Source: Mesomycoplasma conjunctivae (GTDB taxonomy: Bacteria; Bacillota_I; Bacilli_A; Mycoplasmatales; Metamycoplasmataceae). Taken from it: a stretch of 64,000 nucleotides of DNA. Under the pieces are notes generated by a model. The model was not told where the DNA came from. It worked only from the letters and a program-made list of their open reading frames with translations, and did no database searches. The stretch covers positions 701,743 to 765,742 of the forward strand of contig NC_012806.1 in NCBI RefSeq assembly GCF_000026765.1, read 5' to 3'. Numbering within the stretch: position 1 is the stretch's first letter; each line of letters starts with the position of its first letter. This document shows positions 35,539 to 47,095 of this stretch, in pieces. The position numbers and the translations under genes are program-made.

Positions 35539-35574
35539 TTTTGTTTTAAGTCCACTTTGCTAAATAAAAATATC

Positions 35575-35658
35575 AAAAAACACTTAAATTAGATGTTTTT
35601 TTACAAATTAAAATGAAAATGCAACAAACAGTAATAACGTTATGGTTGCATTTTTTAT
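35575..35658 (+). terminator. Double hairpin terminator after rpsT
   Basis: AAAAAACA/TGTTTTTT at 35575-35601, then a stronger stem AAAATGCAAC/GTTGCATTTT at 35616-35654 followed by Ts. Confidence 0.8.
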
Positions 35659-35793
35659 TTACAAATTATTATAAGGAAGATCTTATTTTAAATATTTAGA
35701 AAAACCTAAAGTTTATTTTTCAACCTTTTTACAAAAAAGTAAAATGTGTTATATAATAAAACACAAATATTGAATTCAATAAAAGAGGTGGTT

Positions 35794-38700
35794 ATGAAAT
35801 CTAAAATTACTAAATCTAGCTTACTTGTGTCTTCTTTTGCAACAGTTTTTGGTGTTGCAATTGCTTGTGGAACTACCCCTGAAATTAAAACACCAGCTAA
35901 ACAAAATGAAAATGCAAAACCACTACCTAAGAAACCGAATTCAGATAACCAAAATAATTTATCTTCAGAGAACAAGGAAGAGCAAAATAATTCAACCTCA
36001 AGAAGAGATAATGAACAAATCCAAACAAAGAGAGAAGACAAAACAGAAGTAGAAAATCAAAAATCAGAAAAGGATATAAAAAATACATCAAATTCTGCTA
36101 AAGGAACAGATGAATCCTCCAAAGTTGATAGTAATAATGATTCAGATTCTCTAAAAAATGCTACAAGTGCTGCCGAAAATAATGCCAGCCAAATTAATAA
36201 CACATCTTCCTTACAAAATAATACAAATTCTAAAACATCTAAAAAAACTCCACTAACTTTATTTGAACAACAGCAACAAGACAGTATTGAAAAAATTAGC
36301 AAACTTAGTACAATTTCTTCTAGTTTTAAACACTTTTTTGTAGAAAAAGTAAGTGAACAAAAAAGTGCTCAAGATCTTAAAAAACTAGAAGAAAAATTTA
36401 ACAAAATTTCAAATTTATCAGCAAAATTAATGGAAATAATTGAATCAGCAAACTTTGTAAAAACAACTTCGAAATATACTTCTACCACAAATAATGTTGA
36501 TAAATTATTAGATATAACACTTTTAAAAGCACAATCATTTTTTCATAATAACCAACTAGCTTTTTCTGATAATATAGGTGATTTAGAAATACAAATTAAT
36601 GGTATACAAAATGAAATAATAAGACTTCAAAATGAATTGAATGGCAACACACCAGAAGAAAATATTAAAAATATTGAGCAAGCAATTAAGGATGTAAATC
36701 CCTCTTTTGATGATCAAAAAATAAGTACTTATGAACTACAGGACAAATTAAATCCTGCAGCTTTTGATGTTGAGACCGCAAAATTATTAACTAAAATTGA
36801 AAAAGAAGGCTACACTTTTGAGATAAAAGATACTAATATTAGTAAATTAGACAATAACAAATTAGAAATCACATATCAAGTCAAAGATAAAAATAATCAT
36901 CGAGCTCGTGTTACAAAAACTCTTGATTTTCACAACAAAGGCAAGTTTAATATAGAAAGCAAAATTAAAGAATTAAACAAAAAATTTAACTCACTTGATG
37001 ATTTATATGAATTTGATAAAATTAAATTATCACAAATTCAAGAAACCTATGTTGATAATTTACAAGATTTTATCAAAGAAAATTTTAGATCTAAAGGTAA
37101 TAGAATTGATCAAATTTTTAAACATAATTTAGGCCAAATAAGCTATAAAAATAAACACTTTAGTGCACAAGTACATTTTTTAATGTTCAACAAAGTTGTT
37201 AAAACTTTAGAGCTAAAATCTAATGTCGAGGTTGAACTTCGCACAAAAGATTTAATAGGAAGTGAAAAGGATCAAGCTGATCTAGAACTTTTAATTTCTA
37301 GTTACCTTACAAATAAAGATTGATCTTACCATAGTCTAGATGCTAGCCAACCAATTTTAAAAGATCTACAACCTATCAAGCAAGATGTTGATCATCATGG
37401 AATTCCTTCAATGTTAGCACTACAAAAATTGAATGAAATCTATAAGTGGCCACAAATTGGTAAGTACTCACTTTTTGTTAAAGAAGTACCAGAAAATTCA
37501 AATATTTATGATTCTAATCGTGGTGGAACAGCAAAATTAATTTTTGGAATCAAAAAAAATAATGAAGAACTACCTTTTCAAGATTGAAATTTAAATATAA
37601 CTGAAAGTAATTATAAAACTAAATATGCTAAAAATATGTGATATTTTCGACCACTTCGTGCTAATGATATTGAATTACCTTCTAATTGAGTAAGTAGTAA
37701 TTTTGATAATAGTCATAAAAAATTAATTGATGAAATTAACGCTTCTAATTTCGATTTAAGAAAAACTCCAGGTGCTAAAGTGAATGGAAAAGAAACACTT
37801 TTTAGTGTTTTGAACCCTCAACAATTAGTTAACCAATTTGGAAAAAAAGATGCTGGTAGTGCCCTACAATATTTGTTAAAACTTAAAAATAATCATAATA
37901 ACAACATTCAAAACGATTCATCAGAGTTTAAAAGAACATTAGATGAATCAAAGAACGCTATTGGAGTGGATGAATTTGATAAACAAAGCATTCAAGCTAA
38001 AATTGATAATTCAGCAAATGTTTTCGTAGTAAATACAGATAGCATAATTCCTAGTGGAGTAACAATTAATCCAAATAATATTTCTGATATTATTAATAAC
38101 TATTTTATTGTCTACTATGATGTAAAATCAGAAAGAGCAGGCGAGTTAAAATTCAAAATTGGCTTTATTAATAAAAGTGATCCTAGCAAAGTTTATTCAA
38201 AATCAGAAGAAATTACACTTGTGAATTTATCAAATGATTTTCAAAATAATATATATCCTGAATTGCTTATGAACAAAGTGAGTCTACAAGATTTTCAATA
38301 TAATGATCAACAATTAACTTGAAATAAACAAACTTTGACACTAAATAACTATTCAATTGATACTAAAGATATTACAATTCATGAAGAAGTTCAGCATAAC
38401 AACAATACTTATATTAATTTAAAATATACTTACCCTAACCAAAAAAAAGAAACAGAAAAAATAGTTGTTGGTAATAATTGATACAAAGTTGCTGGTTCAA
38501 ATTCTGTTTCACTTGATGATATTAAAAATTCAAGCTTCAAATGAAGACATTCAGGTCTCAATACTTTAATAGTAGAAAATAATCAAGTTATTCGAAATCG
38601 GCAAATTGAATTTAACGCTAAAGATGCAATTTGATCACAAGATGGAAAAGGTGCATCCTGAATTTTAAAAGAAAAGTACCTTGAAAAAATGTTAGAAAAA

Positions 38701-40341
38701 GCTCAAGATGTAAAACTAGATTTAACAATTTATGGAAATGTCTTAATTCAAGATGATAATCGCTATAATAGATTCACTAAACCAGGAAATCCTACAATTC
38801 ATGGCAGTGAAGCTAACTATAAGTTTCCTTCATTTACTGTAAACTATTCAGAACTAAAATGAAAATCAGAACAAAATATTGAACTTGAACTACCACAAAG
38901 ATATAATAATACTAAGAATGGCTCTACACCACTTCCCAAATTAACATTATTATTAAATGTTACAAAAAAACTAGATGGATTGCACTTTAAATTAAGTTTG
39001 AAAGGTGAAGAATATAGCATTATTGTTGGTAATCCTGTTAATTATGTAAATACCACTCAAGGTTACAATCCTTTTACAAATAATGATAAATTTGACAAAA
39101 ATAAAGCTTTTATCTTGTGAGATAGAGGTGCTAGTGTAAATGTTATTTATGAGAATTATGAACAACATGAAGAGCATACTAGACTAACTAATTTATTCGA
39201 TTATAAACATATTTCTTATACTCAAGAAAATGCACCAATTCCTTTTTATACCGATCCTAGTGTTCGAAAAAATGTTTATTTTCCAAACCAAAACGTTCCG
39301 TATGAAATTCATAATGGTTATTTACAAAACAATGATTATATAAATTATTCCACTATTAAATCAAATCCTCAATTTGAAAATAATTTCCAACGTGCACTTG
39401 CTTTTAGTTTTGGTTCTGCAACGATGATTGGAAAGGTAAATAATAATGAAAATGATTGAAAATTCTATTTTATAACTAATAATCACGTAGAAAATGTTTC
39501 AAATTTTGACAAACTTAATGATTCCAAAACTGGCTTGCCAAACACTTATCAAAGATATAGTTACATTGTAAAACCTTCGCTTAATTTTGAAAATAATGTC
39601 GATGCTGGATTTAGTTATTGAGGTGGTCTATTAAAGGGTCCAAATTCTTCAAATAACACAAAACCTAAACCAATACAAGGCCAAAAACAAGAAGAAGATC
39701 CAAATTCTGGATTTCTACTTTCACAAATTTGATCTGGATCAGATCAACAAAGTCGGGATGGAAAGGAACATAAAGGCCACAATATTGATGCCACTATTTT
39801 TGTGGTCGATGTTAAGCCACTTTATGATGAAGCGCTTGCACAAGGAAAATATGAGTATGCCAACTGATTAAAATCATGACTAACACTTGAAAATATGAAA
39901 TTTAATTTCAATGGTATGGATTATAATATAAACCACCAGTCATTAATTTATGACTTTTCAATTATTGGTTTTCCTTATGGAAAACAATCCGCATATGTTA
40001 TTCACCGACCAGGCCTAAGCAATTATAATGTAATGTTAAGACATCAAAATGGCTATGTGCCTACATATTTTGATGCCGGAAATTCAGGAACTGGAATTTT
40101 AAGCGCTGACAATAATTACATTTCATTAATTAATTCCGGAACACCTCACAACAGTTTGCAAGCTTGAAATTATGCAACTCGCGGTTTTAACTATTTTGGT
40201 GTTAACTTCAACGGTGAACATCCATTGGATTTAAAAAATACTAAATCATTTGCTGCTCAAATTTTAAGATGGCATCTACTTGCACCAGCTAGTGCAAATT
40301 CACCATGATTCTTTAACCCATTTAAAACAAACACAAAATAA
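35794..40341 (+). CDS. DUF31 serine-protease lipoprotein (MIP-like)
   Basis: 1515 aa, unbroken when TGA is Trp. The signal peptide ends in VAIAC, so it is a lipoprotein. A Ser/Asn/Lys-rich linker covers ~30-170, then a long region partly helical and partly beta-rich. The last ~350 residues form a trypsin-like fold: FYFITNNHV (His ~1231), IDATIFVVDV (Asp ~1332) and GNSGTG (Ser ~1431). This is the DUF31 class that includes mycoplasma immunoglobulin protease. MIP normally works with an antibody-binding partner, MIB; none is encoded next to this gene. The target is therefore uncertain. An AGAGGTGG ribosome binding site selects this ATG over an earlier in-frame one. Confidence 0.82.
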
Positions 40342-40350
40342 ATCAAAATG

Positions 40351-40382
40351 TCAAAAAAGTGTATAAATTTATATACTTTTTT
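40351..40382 (+). repeat. TATAAATTTATA palindromic element, copy 4
   Basis: AAAAAAGTGTATAAATTTATATACTTTTTT around the core (40362-40373) can form a full-length hairpin ending in a T run ten bases after the stop of the protease gene. It can serve as its terminator. Confidence 0.8.
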
Positions 40383-40390
40383 AAACTATT

Positions 40391-40428
40391 TAATATTAAA
40401 ACTGCAGTTCAATCTGCAGTTTAATATT
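40391..40428. terminator. Second large hairpin after the protease gene
   Basis: A near-perfect inverted repeat of about 16 bp with CTGCAG in both arms and a 6-base loop. It may act as a second terminator. Confidence 0.6.
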
Positions 40429-40465
40429 ACTCGAAATGGAATTTGACAAAATTATAATATTGACT

Positions 40466-40523
40466 AAAATAGTTATTTGTAAAATACAATTCGTTATATC
40501 AACTCAATATTTGATTTAACAAT
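40466..40523. repeat. Left 58-bp target-site duplication of the IS element
   Basis: Identical over 58 bp to 42366-42423 on the other side of the insertion. IS1634-type elements are known for long, variable duplications. Confidence 0.95.
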
Positions 40524-40540
40524 CCCACGTTTCCCAGTTA
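40524..40540 (+). repeat. IS left inverted repeat
   Basis: CCCACGTTTCCCAGTTA, exact complement of the right end. Confidence 0.95.
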
Positions 40541-40632
40541 GCACAAAAATACAAGGATTTTTAGGTCTTATATTTTTTTATAAAAAATATATTTTATTAT
40601 ACTTTTATACTTAAATAATGTATAATATAGAT

Positions 40633-42306
40633 ATGAAAAAATCTAAAAAAGACGCAAAAAGACAGTGAAGAACCTCGATTTCAAGAATAGTTAAAGGTGA
40701 ATATTTGTCAATTGGTATACCAAAACCAGATAATAAGGGATTTAAAATACGATTTGGATATGGTTATATCAGTGAATTACAAAAATTCCACCCAGATCCA
40801 GTAACTACTATTAAGGCAATAATATCTAATTTGCCCTTATCCTTAACTAAAGAGGAAGCCAAAATCAAGTTAGATTCTATTTATAAAGGCAAAAAACCAA
40901 TAAAACAAGAGGCAATTGAAAAATTCAAAGGGTATGAAATTATTGAAAAGTTATTTACTCACTTTGACATCTTTAAAGATTGTAGAGTAACAAAATCTAC
41001 AACTCTTAAAGATGTAGTTTCACAGTTAATTTATCAAAGAATTAAGCGACCTCTTAGTGTGTATAGCACTTATAAATCAATGAAAAAGGAAAATTTAGAG
41101 ACATTTTCCAAGAATTCATTTTATAGATCGCTCGATTATATTTCTGAGAACAAAAACACCATTTTAAGAAATATAAATCTAAAAATTAAAGACAAAATTA
41201 ATAGAAACATTAATGTTTTATGATTTGACTCAACAACATCTTATTTTGAAACGTTTAAAAGGGACGGCTATAAAAAACCAGGATTTTCAAAGGATGGAAA
41301 ATTCAAAGAAGATCAAATTGTAATTGGCATGGCAACTGATGAAAACGGAATACCACTGCACTACAAAGTTTATCCAGGAAATACTGCTGACTCAAAAACT
41401 TTTATCCCTTTTATGCTAGAAATTGCAAAAATTTACAATGTAAATAATGTAACAATTGTTGCTGACAAAGGAATGAGCGTCAATAGTAATATTAGATTTT
41501 TAGAGTCGATGAATTGAGGATATATTATTTCATATAGAATGAAGGCTTCTAACAATTCATTTAAAGAGTATGTTCTTGATGAAAATGAATATATAATAAA
41601 TGGATCACTAAAATATAAGACAAGAGAAATTGCATCATTTTTTAATAAAAAAAGACCTAATGGTCATGTTAGAAATCAAATAGTAACATTCAGTACAAAA
41701 AGAGCATTAAAAGACAAAAATGATAGGGAAATTTTGATTGAAAATTTCACGAAAAAAATGAATAAAAATGGTTTGGTATCATATGAAAATTTAGCAGGAA
41801 GTAAAAAATATAAATTCTTCAAGCCAGTAAACAAAGGCGCTTTTTACGAACTTGATGAAGAAAAAATAATTGAAGACTCTAAATTTGATGGTTTTTATGT
41901 ATATGAAACAAACAGAAGGGATTTAAGCGTTCCTGAAATCATTGAAATATACTCAAAACAATGACAAATTGAATCAAATTTTAAAACATTTAAAGGAACT
42001 TTATTGCTTAGACCTGTATATTTGTCAACCTGAAACCATATAATAGGTTATATTTGCCTTTGCTTTATATCATTAGTTTTTCTAAACTACTTGATTTATA
42101 TTTTAAATAATACTTTAGGACTAGCAGGAAAAAGCAAAATAACTGAACACAAATTAATTAATGTAATTAGAGATGTAAAAGAGTTAGAAATTTATATAGA
42201 TAAACAAAAAGTTCAATCTATAAAGATATACAATGATGAACTATCAGAAAGTTGAGAAATATACAAATTACTTTTAGACATCTTTATAAAAGAAAACATA
42301 GAATAA
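40633..42306 (+). CDS. IS1634-family transposase (IS4-group DDE)
   Basis: 557 aa, intact through TGA(Trp). The DDE residues can be placed: FDSTTSYFETF (first Asp), VADKGM (second Asp) and the YSKQWQIESNFKTFK segment (Glu of the Y-(2)-R/K-(3)-E-(6)-K-type motif). GNTADSKTF and GMATDENGIPLHYKVYPGN are typical of the IS1634 branch. A basic N-terminus (MKKSKKDAKRQW) fits DNA binding. Both inverted repeats are present, so the element may still be active. Confidence 0.94.
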
Positions 42307-42338
42307 AGGAAAATTTAATCTTTATTCTATGTTTTTTG
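42293..42338 (+). terminator. Terminator of the transposase gene
   Basis: A 15-bp stem (AAACATAGAATAAAG and complement) that includes the stop codon and ends in a T run, inside the IS. Confidence 0.88.
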
Positions 42339-42348
42339 TTTTTATACT

Positions 42349-42365
42349 TAACTGGGAAACGTGGG
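42349..42365 (-). repeat. IS right inverted repeat
   Basis: TAACTGGGAAACGTGGG, exact complement of the left end. Confidence 0.95.
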
Positions 42366-42423
42366 AAAATAGTTATTTGTAAAATACAATTCGTTATATC
42401 AACTCAATATTTGATTTAACAAT
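42366..42423. repeat. Right 58-bp target-site duplication of the IS element
   Basis: Identical to 40466-40523. Confidence 0.95.
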
Positions 42424-42568
42424 TTTAAATAATAACTTGTTTATTTAAAATTAAAAAAATCACCATTTGGCGATTTTAAAAATATTTTATTGTGGTTTTT
42501 TTGTATTTAAATTTAGGAAACACCTTGTTGGGTGTATTTTTAGTGTTTGATAAAAAATAAATAAAAAA

Positions 42569-42660
42569 TGGCGGACCAGACAGGATTTGAACCTGCGCGG
42601 GATTATTAGTCCCCTAGCGCGTTAGCAGTGCGCCCTCTTCAGCCTCTTGAGTACTGGTCC
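42569..42660 (-). tRNA. tRNA-Ser (GCU)
   Basis: 92 nt with encoded CCA. The acceptor GGACCAG pairs with CTGGTCC. The anticodon loop in GCACTGCTAACGCGC gives GCT. The long variable arm (AGGGGACTAATAATCCC) is diagnostic of a class II tRNA. Confidence 0.95.
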
Positions 42661-43024
42661 AAGACATAAATATTATACCATATTTTTAAATAAAATAAGA
42701 TATTTGTTTTTTAAATATTTTGACAACAAAAAATGATAGTAGGTAGAATAAGAATTGGAATACTATCACATTCAATTTGAGAAAACTTAAAATCTGAAGT
42801 TAAATAGTGATATTTCGACTTATTAAATATAGTTGTATTAAAACAATATAAATAATCAAATTCTTAATTTTACAACTCTTATTTTTGTAAATAAATTAAT
42901 AAAAATTAATTTTTGATCAAATATTAATCAAATTATTTTTAGACCCAAATGAAATTTGACTATCTAAATTTGTAATAGTTTTTGCATAAAAAAGAAGCAC
43001 AAATTTGCTGCAAATAGGTTAAAG
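42661..43024. other. Gene-free stretch upstream of tRNA-Ser
   Basis: 364 bp with no credible gene. It should hold the tRNA-Ser promoter (minus). A 24-codon open frame near 42734 and AT-rich filler are all that is visible. Confidence 0.6.
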
Positions 43025-44212
43025 TTAGTTCTTTACTATAGAATTTCTTAAATAGAGATTATATAAAATATCACCAGTAATTTTTTCTTTTGGAAGATCG
43101 GTAATTTCATTAGATATATGCTTGCATGTTTGTGGCGAGTTGCAACAGTTAATCACCAATTTTCCATTATTGGAATCTCATGTAAATTTATTTGTATCAA
43201 ACTGACTATGTGACTTTTTATCTAAAGCTATTAAATTATGAGCTTCTGTGATTTTTTTAACAAAGTATTTTACTTGATGACTAGTAAGATTATAGTTTTC
43301 CCTATTTACTAGTTTTACTATTTTATCTTTAATTCTTTCAACTGGGAAAATATGTGCCTTGTCTAAAGGAATTTGTTTATCCAAATCAAGAATATTAATA
43401 GAATCTATCTTAATATTTTTAATTTTTATTCTTTCTTTTTTTACTAAAGAATTAATTTGATCTAATGATAAATACTCTTTAATTTCTGCTAAAACTTTCT
43501 TGCCACTTTCTATACTGAATTTATTACTAGTGAGTTTTACTAATGATTGATAAACTTTGTAAAGTTTTGAATTATTAGGAGCATCTTTAAATCTATCAAA
43601 ATAATTTTTACCATCTAATAAATCAATATCCTTATAAATACCATCATATTCATAATTATTATTTTTAAAATCAGAATAATGTGTGAAAAAGAGTGCAAAA
43701 TAACTCATATTTTTATCAAAATTTCCCTCATCATCTAAAATAATAGGAGCATTTTCAGGCATAAATAATTCTCCACTTGGGTTGGAACCATAGATAAATT
43801 TATATAAATTTTTAATTGTGGTTAAAAAATTTGGTTTTAATAATAGTTGATTTAAGTGTACAATTTCATCATTATCTAAGATTTGCAAATCATCTTGACT
43901 ATAAATTTTAGATCTATCTTTTCTATCTTTTTGAACAACTTTTTGCTCGAGACTATTAAAAAACTCTTCCCTTTTTTTATAATAGCAACAACTTGTTCTA
44001 TTAATATGGTATTGTTCATGGTCTTCTCTATGTTTTTTAGTTACTAATTTAGACATGACACAACTATTAATTTGAATATAAAAATGATGAATTACTAAAC
44101 TTTCAATATCATAAACAAAAAATATTTTCCCTTTAAATTGTGGTTTATCTTTGTTTACTGAAAAGTGTTTGCTTTTAATTTTTAATTTACTCCATCTCAA
44201 AGTTGCACTCAT
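43025..44212 (-). CDS. HNH endonuclease, probable restriction enzyme
   Basis: 395 aa, read past a TGA(Trp) at 43178. The HNH core lies at about 285-335: DKAHIFPV, then EAHNLIALDKKSHSQFD, the pattern of HNH_2-type restriction nucleases. Two CC or CxxxxxC clusters (TSCCYY, INCCNSPQTC) could hold metal. The N-terminal two thirds are unrecognised and may recognise DNA. It starts three bases after the methyltransferase stop, with an AAAAGGAG ribosome binding site inside the end of that gene. It should therefore be the nuclease of a type II system. The gene itself is intact although the methylase is out of frame here. Confidence 0.8.
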
Positions 44213-44215
44213 CTA

Positions 44216-45425
44216 TTACTCCTTTTCTAAAAGCAAAACAATTTTTTCAAATAGTGCTTTTAGAACTTCGATAGATATTGAATTACCAGCTAAAAATATT
44301 ATAGATTTTGGTTGAACTAAATTTGTTTTATAAATTTTATGAGCATCACGCTCTGTAAAACCCATATATTTAAAGGACTCATAAAAATTTATTTCTCTTA
44401 TGTAGTTTTCTTGAATCCAAAATTTAAGTCTAGAATTAGCCCCTGAGGCTGTAAGTGTAGGTCCGAAAAAGTCAGGATAATAAATATAGTTTTCAGAATT
44501 AAATTTAGTAAAATTAATAATTTCCCTTTTTTTAATACTTGAGTTTGTTATTCTAGGGCTTGTTAGTTGATATTTAAAAATTTTGCTAGCTAGATTTTCT
44601 TCATTTGGTAGATGAGTAAGATCTAAAATCTTCTTTAAATTATTATTATGTTTTATTGTTGCTGGTCATTCAAATTTTTTATTAGTCAACCAAGAAACCA
44701 TGAAAACTCTTTGCCTATTTTGAGACGATCCAAAATCAGCAGAGTTTAAAATTTTTCATTTACTATTGTAGCCTAAAGTTTTTAAAAAATTAATTCAATT
44801 ATTAAATTCACCACGAAATTTTTGACTAGCTAAATTTTTTACATTTTCCATCAACAAAACTTTAGGTAAATTATCTAAATTATTTTCTAAAATTCTTTTA
44901 ATTTGCCAAAGTAGTCCACTTCTTGTTGAAGGATTAAGGCCTTTTTGTAATCCTTGTGTCGATAAATCTTGGCAAGGGAAAGAATAAGTAAAAATATCTA
45001 TATTTTTAGGTATTTGATTAACTTGATTAATATCTGAGTATCAAGGATAATGATTATTTTTATTATTCTTAGAGAGAGAGAGAGAGAGAGAGAGCAGGGT
45101 TATTGAGCATTTTTAAAAAATAAGGATAAATTTTACGCAATTTATCTTCCTTCATTTTTTGAAAATAATTTTTAGACACTAAATTTTTGCTGTCTATTGA
45201 AACCCTTAATGAAGAAAGTTGATCAATAATTACTTCTATTGGTGTTTTTGTATCTGGTGGTAAGACTTCATAATTAATAATTTGATAAGAAATAATAGCA
45301 TGAATATATCACTCAATAATTCCTAATGATTCAACCTCAAAATTTAGATTTTTTCCTACCAGTTTGAGTGCACGCAATTGCGATCCTAGACCAGCAAAAG
45401 CTTCAAAAATAGTTATTTTTTTCAT
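44216..45425 (-). CDS. C5 DNA methyltransferase, phase-variable, frameshifted (OFF) in this sequence
   Basis: The N-terminal frame from ATG 45425 (MKKITIFEAFAGLGSQLRA, motif I) meets TAA at 45069 just after the (AG)12 tract, giving a 118-aa stub. All later motifs lie in another frame: PCQDLS with the catalytic Cys (44972-44974), MENV, QNRQRVF and GNSISIEV, ending EKE at 44216. The span is 1210 bp, not a multiple of three. Ten or thirteen repeat units would join the two into a ~403-aa enzyme (13 units). No other disruption is seen, so this is a switched-off gene and not a decayed one. The HNH nuclease follows three bases later. Confidence 0.9.
45071..45094. repeat. (AG)12 tract inside the second methyltransferase
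   Basis: A pure 24-bp AG repeat (CT on the coding strand) encodes alternating Leu-Ser. Its length decides the frame of the catalytic part: in frame when the number of units is 1 modulo 3. Confidence 0.97.
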
Positions 45426-45454
45426 AAATAACCTTTCTTCAAAAATTACTTTAT

Positions 45455-45484
45455 ATTATAACGCGTAATAAAAACTTAAAGCAA
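45455..45484 (-). promoter_or_regulatory. Promoter of the second methyltransferase operon
   Basis: On the minus strand -10 TATAAT (45455-45460), an 18-bp spacer and -35-like TTGCTT (45479-45484). A short leader with AAGAAAGG precedes the ATG. Confidence 0.6.
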
Positions 45485-45514
45485 ATTCAAAGACTATAGA
45501 AATTGTAAATTTTA

Positions 45515-45540
45515 CAAAAAGTGTATAAATTTATAGCAAA
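45515..45540. repeat. TATAAATTTATA palindromic element, copy 5
   Basis: AAAAAGTG, core at 45524-45535, then GC. It lies between the methyltransferase promoter and the mannitol-operon terminator. Confidence 0.75.
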
Positions 45541-45548
45541 TTTTTTAA

Positions 45549-45577
45549 AAAACCAGGCAAAAAACCTGGTTTTAAAA
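45549..45577 (-). terminator. Terminator of the mannitol operon
   Basis: The stem AAAACCAGG / CCTGGTTTT with a seven-base loop, just past the EIIA stop. Confidence 0.85.
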
Positions 45578-45588
45578 TAATATTTTCT

Positions 45589-46011
45589 TTATTGTAAAAA
45601 TTCTATTACATCATCTTTTGTTAAATTAGCTTTATTTAATAATTTATTAACATTATCAATATCAAAGAAAGCAAGTCCGATTTTTTCAATATATTCCATT
45701 TGATCTTTATTATTAAGTGCTAGTCCGATAACAAATCTAATAGGTTGATTGTCTCATATTAAATCATCTTTTAAATGGATAAAAATAATGGAATTTTCAA
45801 GAATATATTTTTGACCTTGGAAATCACCATGAACTAACGCTAAGTAATTTCCAATAGCAACTGAAGAATCCAAATCTCTTTTTATCATTGACTCTTTATA
45901 TTCAATAGTAGTTGCTCTATTAGTTACAAAAATAATGCTAAGAAAATCAAATACTGAATCTTTATTTTCAAATGATTGGTTAATAAAAATATTTTCCTTC
46001 TTAAGTATCAT
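45589..46011 (-). CDS. mtlF: Mannitol-specific PTS component EIIA
   Basis: 140 aa. It passes phosphate from HPr to the EIIB domain of MtlA. LALVHGDFQGQ holds the phosphorylated His in the EIIA-Mtl/Fru-type motif (usually IPHG). FIHLKDDLIWDNQPIRFVIGLA follows the family pattern, with Trp from TGA. It overlaps the end of mtlD by 11 bp. Confidence 0.88.
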
Positions 46012-47095
46012 TTTTTCCTTCTTTTTTGTACATAATTAACACTTTGTGAATTTCATATTCTTCTAAATTAGTATGTTTTTTTAGAAATTCATAAGCATCA
46101 TTATCTAGTTCTCTTTGCATATTAAAAGATTGCTGATCTTGAGAAAAATTAAAGCCTAAAATATTTGCAAAACATTGATAAATTATATCTAATTTATTAC
46201 TATCTAAATGAAGTTTTTTAGCTTCTTGTAATAAAATATCAAAACGCTCATTTTTGCCAATTTTAGTAATAGGATTTCTTGCTACTCTTGTTATTTCATC
46301 TTTTAACTCTTTATTTTTAAACCTAGAAATATTTGTTTGAAAATAGGACTCAAGGTCAACATTTTGATTTTGAGAGTGCTTTAAAACTATTGAAAATAAG
46401 ACTTTTTTTAAACCATCAATAAAGTGCAAAATAGTCGAATCTTGAAGCGTTTCATGTATAAATTTATAGCCTTTTCTAAATCCAAGATAGGCCAAAGTTG
46501 AATGTAAAACATTTACAAGTAAAAATTTACGAATAGCAAAATATTGTAAATTTTTGCTATATATAACAAAATCTAATTTGTGTTGTTGATCAAGATCATT
46601 TAATACAATTTCGTAATGATTTTCAACAATAACATCTAAACTAGATTTGTTAATGTTGGGAATAATCTGATCAACTGTGACATCAACAAATGTTCAAAAA
46701 TTGTTTGTTTTCAACATTTTTGCAAACAAACTACTAATTTGAAAACCATTTTCAAAACAAATTATTTGTTTCAAGTGAGTTTCTACTTCTGATAATTTAT
46801 TAAAAATTGGTTGTAGTTTAGCAAGGTTATTAACACCTATTGATGTTGAAACAAAATCAGCAGATTTGAGGTGTTCAATTAGGTTTTCATCATTAACATG
46901 GAGTGCATGAAAATTGGAGATATGAAACTCTTGATTGCTTGTAATCTCTATAATTTTATAGGTTTTTTGTTGATTTAAATTATTAACCAAGTCAGGATTG
47001 ACATCAACAAAAATCATCTCAATATTATTTTGTTGATAAATGCGGGCAATAAGACCACGTCCTATATTTCCAGCACCAAAATGGACTGCTTTCAT
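46001..47095 (-). CDS. mtlD: Mannitol-1-phosphate 5-dehydrogenase
   Basis: 364 aa. It oxidises mannitol-1-P to fructose-6-P with NAD+. The Rossmann start MKAVHFGAGNIGRGLIA is diagnostic. CFENGFQ, FVDVTVDQIIP, and AYLGFRKGYKFIHE follow in family order. Two TGA(Trp) codons lie inside. It overlaps both neighbours by 1-11 bp in the mtlA-mtlD-mtlF operon. The palindrome core TATAAATTTATA occurs inside its coding sequence at 46457-46468. Confidence 0.95.

Larger units (their letters stand above)
40524..42365 (+). mobile_element. IS1634-family insertion sequence, complete
   Basis: 1842 bp bounded by 17-bp perfect inverted repeats (CCCACGTTTCCCAGTTA at 40524-40540, complement at 42349-42365), encoding one intact transposase and its terminator. 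The perfect 58-bp direct repeats outside the ends mean that insertion was recent. The target was the intergenic stretch between the DUF31 protease and tRNA-Ser. Confidence 0.95.

Noticed and set aside
42734-42810. 24-codon open frame in the gap before tRNA-Ser
   Set aside because: Too short, no ribosome binding site and no recognisable sequence.
43025-45425. Second methylase considered a decayed pseudogene
   Set aside because: Only one defect exists and it is at a slippage-prone repeat; all motifs and the nuclease are intact, so switching explains it better.
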